From Deltaproteobacteria bacterium (GTDB lineage: Bacteria; Desulfobacterota; DSM-4660; Desulfatiglandales; HGW-15), in NCBI GenBank assembly GCA_024641835.1, contig JAHECH010000162.1, positions 1 through 8,049 on the forward strand: DNA of 8,049 bases, read 5' to 3'. A program made the translations under genes and the position numbers. Positions 6,306 through 8,049 of the stretch are shown one piece after another. The notes under the pieces are model-generated. The model made no database searches and was not told the origin of the DNA. It worked only from the letters and a program-made list of their open reading frames with translations. Position 1 is the stretch's first letter. The number at the start of each line of letters is the position of its first letter.

Positions 6306-7049
6306 GTGGGGGCGCAGGGATTGAAAGAATACACGGAAAGGCTCTATCGCAAAAGGGTGCGGTCCGGCGGTCTCGTCACCTTTGAGGTGGCCGTGAAAGA
6401 AACGGATCTCCAGGTGAGGGCCGACAAAAAGCTCGAAAAGGAGACGAGAGACCTGATTTTTTCTTGCAGGCACCAGATCGAGAGCTACATCCACACACAT
6501 CCCGATTTCCTGACCACCCTGAATCCTTACCCTGATGATCCCCTTGCCCCACCCCTGGTAAAAGAGATGATTGAATGTACGAAGCACTTAGGGGTGGGTC
6601 CCATGGCCTCTGTTGCCGGTGCCATAGCGCAGTACGTGGGGCTGGGACTTCTTCAGTGGACCAGGGAGGTCATCGTTGAAAACGGGGGAGATATCTTCCT
6701 GAAGGCCAATCGGGCCGTCACGGTTTCCATATTCGCCGGGATGTCCCCGTTGAGTGAAAAACTGGGCTTGATGGTTTCACCGCGGCAGATGCCCCTCGGG
6801 ATTTGTTCCTCCTCAGCAACAGTGGGTCACTCATACAGCATGGGGGTGGCTGACGTGGCGTGTATCCTGTCGCCCTCTGCGACCCTGGCGGACGCTGCGG
6901 CAACAGCCATGGGAAACAGGATTCAGAACAAAAAGGATGTGGATCGTATCGGCGAGTGGGCAGGAAAGATGACGGGGGTCACCGGGGCGCTTGTCATTGT
7001 GGGAGAAAAAATGGCGAGCTGGGGGGACATTGAACTTGTTGCTACGTGA
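6306..7049 (+). CDS. UPF0280 family protein (ApbE-like fold)
   Basis: A protein of about 247 residues assigned to the UPF0280 family, which I relate to the ApbE superfamily; no reaction has been assigned that I can cite. Recognisable blocks are GVGPMASVAGAIAQ (96-109), ENGGDIFL (125-132), CSSSATVGHS (167-176) and ADAAATAMGN (195-204). These small-residue-rich loops suggest a nucleotide or cofactor site, but that is inference. There is no signal peptide or lipobox, so it should be cytosolic, unlike periplasmic ApbE flavin transferases. The start is uncertain. GTG 6306 directly follows AAGG with no spacing, and TTG 6321 lies 14 bases after AAGGGG. The region lies at the right edge of the structured element, so the original leader may have been disrupted. 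It is co-directional with the dehydratase genes and may be their last operon member. Confidence 0.87.
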   Translation: MGAQGLKEYTERLYRKRVRSGGLVTFEVAVKETDLQVRADKKLEKETRDLIFSCRHQIESYIHTHPDFLTTLNPYPDDPLAPPLVKEMIECTKHLGVGPMASVAGAIAQYVGLGLLQWTREVIVENGGDIFLKANRAVTVSIFAGMSPLSEKLGLMVSPRQMPLGICSSSATVGHSYSMGVADVACILSPSATLADAAATAMGNRIQNKKDVDRIGEWAGKMTGVTGALVIVGEKMASWGDIELVAT

Positions 7050-7101
7050 ATCCCCGCAGAAGAACCTCCAAGGCTGATCAGAGCGGAGGCAATGGAAACA
7101 A

Positions 7102-7145
7102 AAGGTGCACGGCGTAAGGTACACGGCACAAGGTACACGGCGCGC
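7102..7145 (+). repeat. Three tandem 14-base repeat units (heptad-periodic)
   Basis: Units AAGGTGCACGGCGT (7102-7115), AAGGTACACGGCAC (7116-7129) and AAGGTACACGGCGC (7130-7143) are tandem and near-identical. Each consists of two 7-mers of the GGTNCAC/GGCNCAA type. They sit between the UPF0280 stop and the convergent FmdB gene. Confidence 0.85.
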
Positions 7146-7199
7146 CGAAAAACAAAGGAGAATGTCGTTCCGTGCACCGTGAGCCTTGTGCCGTGTACC
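7118..7199. repeat. Large inverted repeat between convergent genes
   Basis: Arms 7118-7140 and 7177-7199 match as reverse complements at 21 of 23 positions, with 16 contiguous outer pairs and a 36-base loop. The right arm, read on the minus strand, is itself built of the same 7-mers (GGTACAC, GGCACAA, GGCTCAC, GGTGCAC). It ends two bases from the FmdB stop codon. It may act as a shared transcription barrier for the convergent genes, though there is no T-tract. Confidence 0.8.
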
Positions 7200-7201
7200 G
7201 C

Positions 7202-7693
7202 CTATAGTTCATACAGCGTTTCATCCCTTGCCGGCGGTCGTCTTTTGATGCCTCGCGCTGCCGATTTTTCCCCAAAGCTAAAGGGCTCTTCCTCCCCCAG
7301 GAGATCTCCCATCTCTTGTTCGATCTGCTCAGGGTCTTCTCCCGCCTCCATTCTCTTCAGGGCCTCCTCCATTCCGTGACCCAGGTTCATGCCGGTCATG
7401 TCACTCAGCTTGCGCACGAGGTTGGCTGCCTGCCTGGGGTCGTTCTCGTCCAGATGCTCTGCTTCCTGGGAGAGGAGGTTCATGGCAGTGGCCACCTTGC
7501 CCTCATCCATATCAGGCATACCCGCATCCTCCTGCTCTCCCCGGTGCCGGACCGTGGCAAAAGGCGACATTTGGCGGTCGAGCTTGGTTTTCTGGCACCT
7601 GGGGCAGAGTGGCCTCTTTTCCGTGTTCACCGAAGCGGAGAAGAAACTGAAAATCATATGGCATTTCTTGCAATAGAACTCGTAGATAGGCAT
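7202..7693 (-). CDS. FmdB-family zinc-ribbon protein with long acidic tail
   Basis: A 163-residue protein whose N-terminus (MPIYEFYCKKC) is the classic start of FmdB-family putative regulatory zinc ribbons. The metal site is C8/C11 and C30/C33, two CxxC knuckles. The domain ends near residue 50. The rest is acidic and helical, with a conserved-looking stretch, RMEAGEDPEQIEQEMGDLL (114-132), and a basic patch (KRRPPAR) near the C-terminus. The family name comes from the fmd formamidase locus; the molecular role is unsettled, and the tail suggests a protein-binding partner. The start ATG at 7693 is preceded on the minus strand by AAAGGGA at a 7-base spacing. It is convergent with UPF0280 and so not part of that operon. 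Confidence 0.92.
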   Translation of the reverse strand: MPIYEFYCKKCHMIFSFFSASVNTEKRPLCPRCQKTKLDRQMSPFATVRHRGEQEDAGMPDMDEGKVATAMNLLSQEAEHLDENDPRQAANLVRKLSDMTGMNLGHGMEEALKRMEAGEDPEQIEQEMGDLLGEEEPFSFGEKSAARGIKRRPPARDETLYEL

Positions 7694-7700
7694 AGAAAGA

Positions 7701-7707
7701 TCCCTTT
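7701..7707 (-). promoter_or_regulatory. Shine-Dalgarno of the FmdB-family gene
   Basis: AAAGGGA on the minus strand, 7 bases before the ATG at 7693, supports that start. Confidence 0.7.
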
Positions 7708-7813
7708 GCGCCTCCCTATCGCATGTGATGCAATGAGTGGTACCTTTCGGCCCAACACAGCCTTTGCTGATGAAGGCATGTTCTAATCACGGTCTTGGTT
7801 ATTTTCCTGTTTT

Positions 7814-7842
7814 TGAATACAAAATTAGGGCTTTTCAGTCAA
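7814..7842 (-). promoter_or_regulatory. Candidate promoter for the FmdB-family gene
   Basis: On the minus strand TTGACT (7842-7837, 5 of 6) and TATTCA (7819-7814, 3 of 6) are 17 bases apart. The leader would be about 115 bases and include a small inverted repeat (GCCTT 7760-7764, AAGGC 7773-7777). The -10 is poor, so this is tentative. Confidence 0.35.
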
Positions 7843-7857
7843 TCCCTACATTATGGC

Positions 7858-7886
7858 TTGTCTATTTTTTTTCACCTTGCTATACT
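7858..7886 (+). promoter_or_regulatory. Sigma70-like promoter for the metallophosphoesterase gene
   Basis: TTGTCT (7858-7863, 4 of 6) and TATACT (7881-7886, 5 of 6) are separated by exactly 17 bases that include a run of eight T. Transcription would start near 7893 and give a leader of about 40 bases before GTG 7932. Confidence 0.6.
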
Positions 7887-7931
7887 CCCGCCCAACGTGA
7901 AACTCAGAAGGGGGCAGCCGTCTCTGAGATC

Positions 7932-8049
7932 GTGAGAATTGGGGTCCTGTCAGATACGCATCTCCACCGAATTGGGCGAGAATTCAAAGTCATTTACGAC
8001 CATTACCTGAGGGATGTGGATATCATCTTGCATGCCGGAGATTTCACTG
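7932..8049 (+). CDS. Metallophosphoesterase, YfcE/MJ0936-type (5' part only)
   Basis: The first 39 codons of a gene that runs off the right edge. The translation begins VRIGVLSDTHLH and reaches DIILHAGDFT. These are the first two metal-binding blocks of the calcineurin-like phosphoesterase superfamily: D8 and H10 of SDTH, then D37 of AGD. The short distance between them and the N-terminal position fit the small YfcE/MJ0936-type phosphodiesterases of about 160-180 residues. GTG 7932 is chosen because the first beta strand starts there, but its Shine-Dalgarno is poor. AGAAGGGGG (7907-7915) is too far upstream for this start, and the frame stays open for some distance upstream. Substrate unknown. 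The gene is divergent from the FmdB gene. Confidence 0.85.
   Translation, partial: MRIGVLSDTHLHRIGREFKVIYDHYLRDVDIILHAGDFT

Noticed and set aside
7102..7199. CRISPR-like array
   Set aside because: The 14-base units are directly tandem without spacers, and the second set is inverted; there are no cas genes.
7316..7786. 156-codon plus-strand ORF opposite the FmdB gene
   Set aside because: The minus-strand FmdB zinc ribbon has intact cysteine knuckles and a good ribosome site; the plus frame shows nothing recognisable.

Overview
The window looks like chromosomal DNA of a strictly anaerobic bacterium. A Desulfobacterota or Syntrophobacterales-like origin is my best guess. The grounds are moderately GC-rich codon use, an oxygen-sensitive 2-hydroxyacyl-CoA dehydratase/benzoyl-CoA reductase-type enzyme set, a PAS-PAS hybrid kinase, a long FmdB-type zinc-ribbon protein, and many short intergenic palindromes. 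The taxonomy is inference; no marker gene is present.

Layout, left to right. (1) On the minus strand, 56-2080 encodes a soluble PAS-PAS-HisKA-HATPase-receiver hybrid histidine kinase, with a strong Shine-Dalgarno and a good sigma70-like promoter just upstream. (2) Divergently on the plus strand lie a short CoA-dehydratase/reductase subunit (2347-3441), a long subunit (3696-5009) and a [4Fe-4S] ATPase activase (5141-5929). The order short subunit, long subunit, activase matches bcrC-bcrB-bcrA, but the single activase resembles the homodimeric activators of 2-hydroxyacyl-CoA dehydratases. (3) A 376-base spacer holds a stop-codon-embedded hairpin and a striking 312-base nested-palindrome element. 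A UPF0280/ApbE-like gene follows (6306-7049). (4) Convergent to it is an FmdB-family zinc-ribbon gene (7202-7693, minus). (5) The right edge holds the first 39 codons of a YfcE/MJ0936-type metallophosphoesterase behind a good promoter.

How the genes fit together: the activase would use ATP hydrolysis to push one low-potential electron into the Fe-S heterodimer made by the two subunits, which then reduces or dehydrates an acyl-CoA. The substrate cannot be told, because no CoA-transferase, ligase, hydratase or electron donor gene is in the window. The UPF0280 protein may be co-transcribed, but its role is unknown. The kinase is divergent and could respond to related conditions; this is only positional.

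The most unusual content is between the genes. The 312-base element (5985-6296) has 18-bp terminal inverted repeats, a 7-bp flanking direct repeat, and inner arms whose base differences are all G-U compatible in the plus-strand RNA. Separately, four spacers carry degenerate 7-bp-periodic repeats, and three palindromes abut or overlap stop codons. The protein genes are recognisable families, so the candidate novelty is the repeat/structured-element layer. No tRNA, rRNA, CRISPR array or complete transposon was seen.
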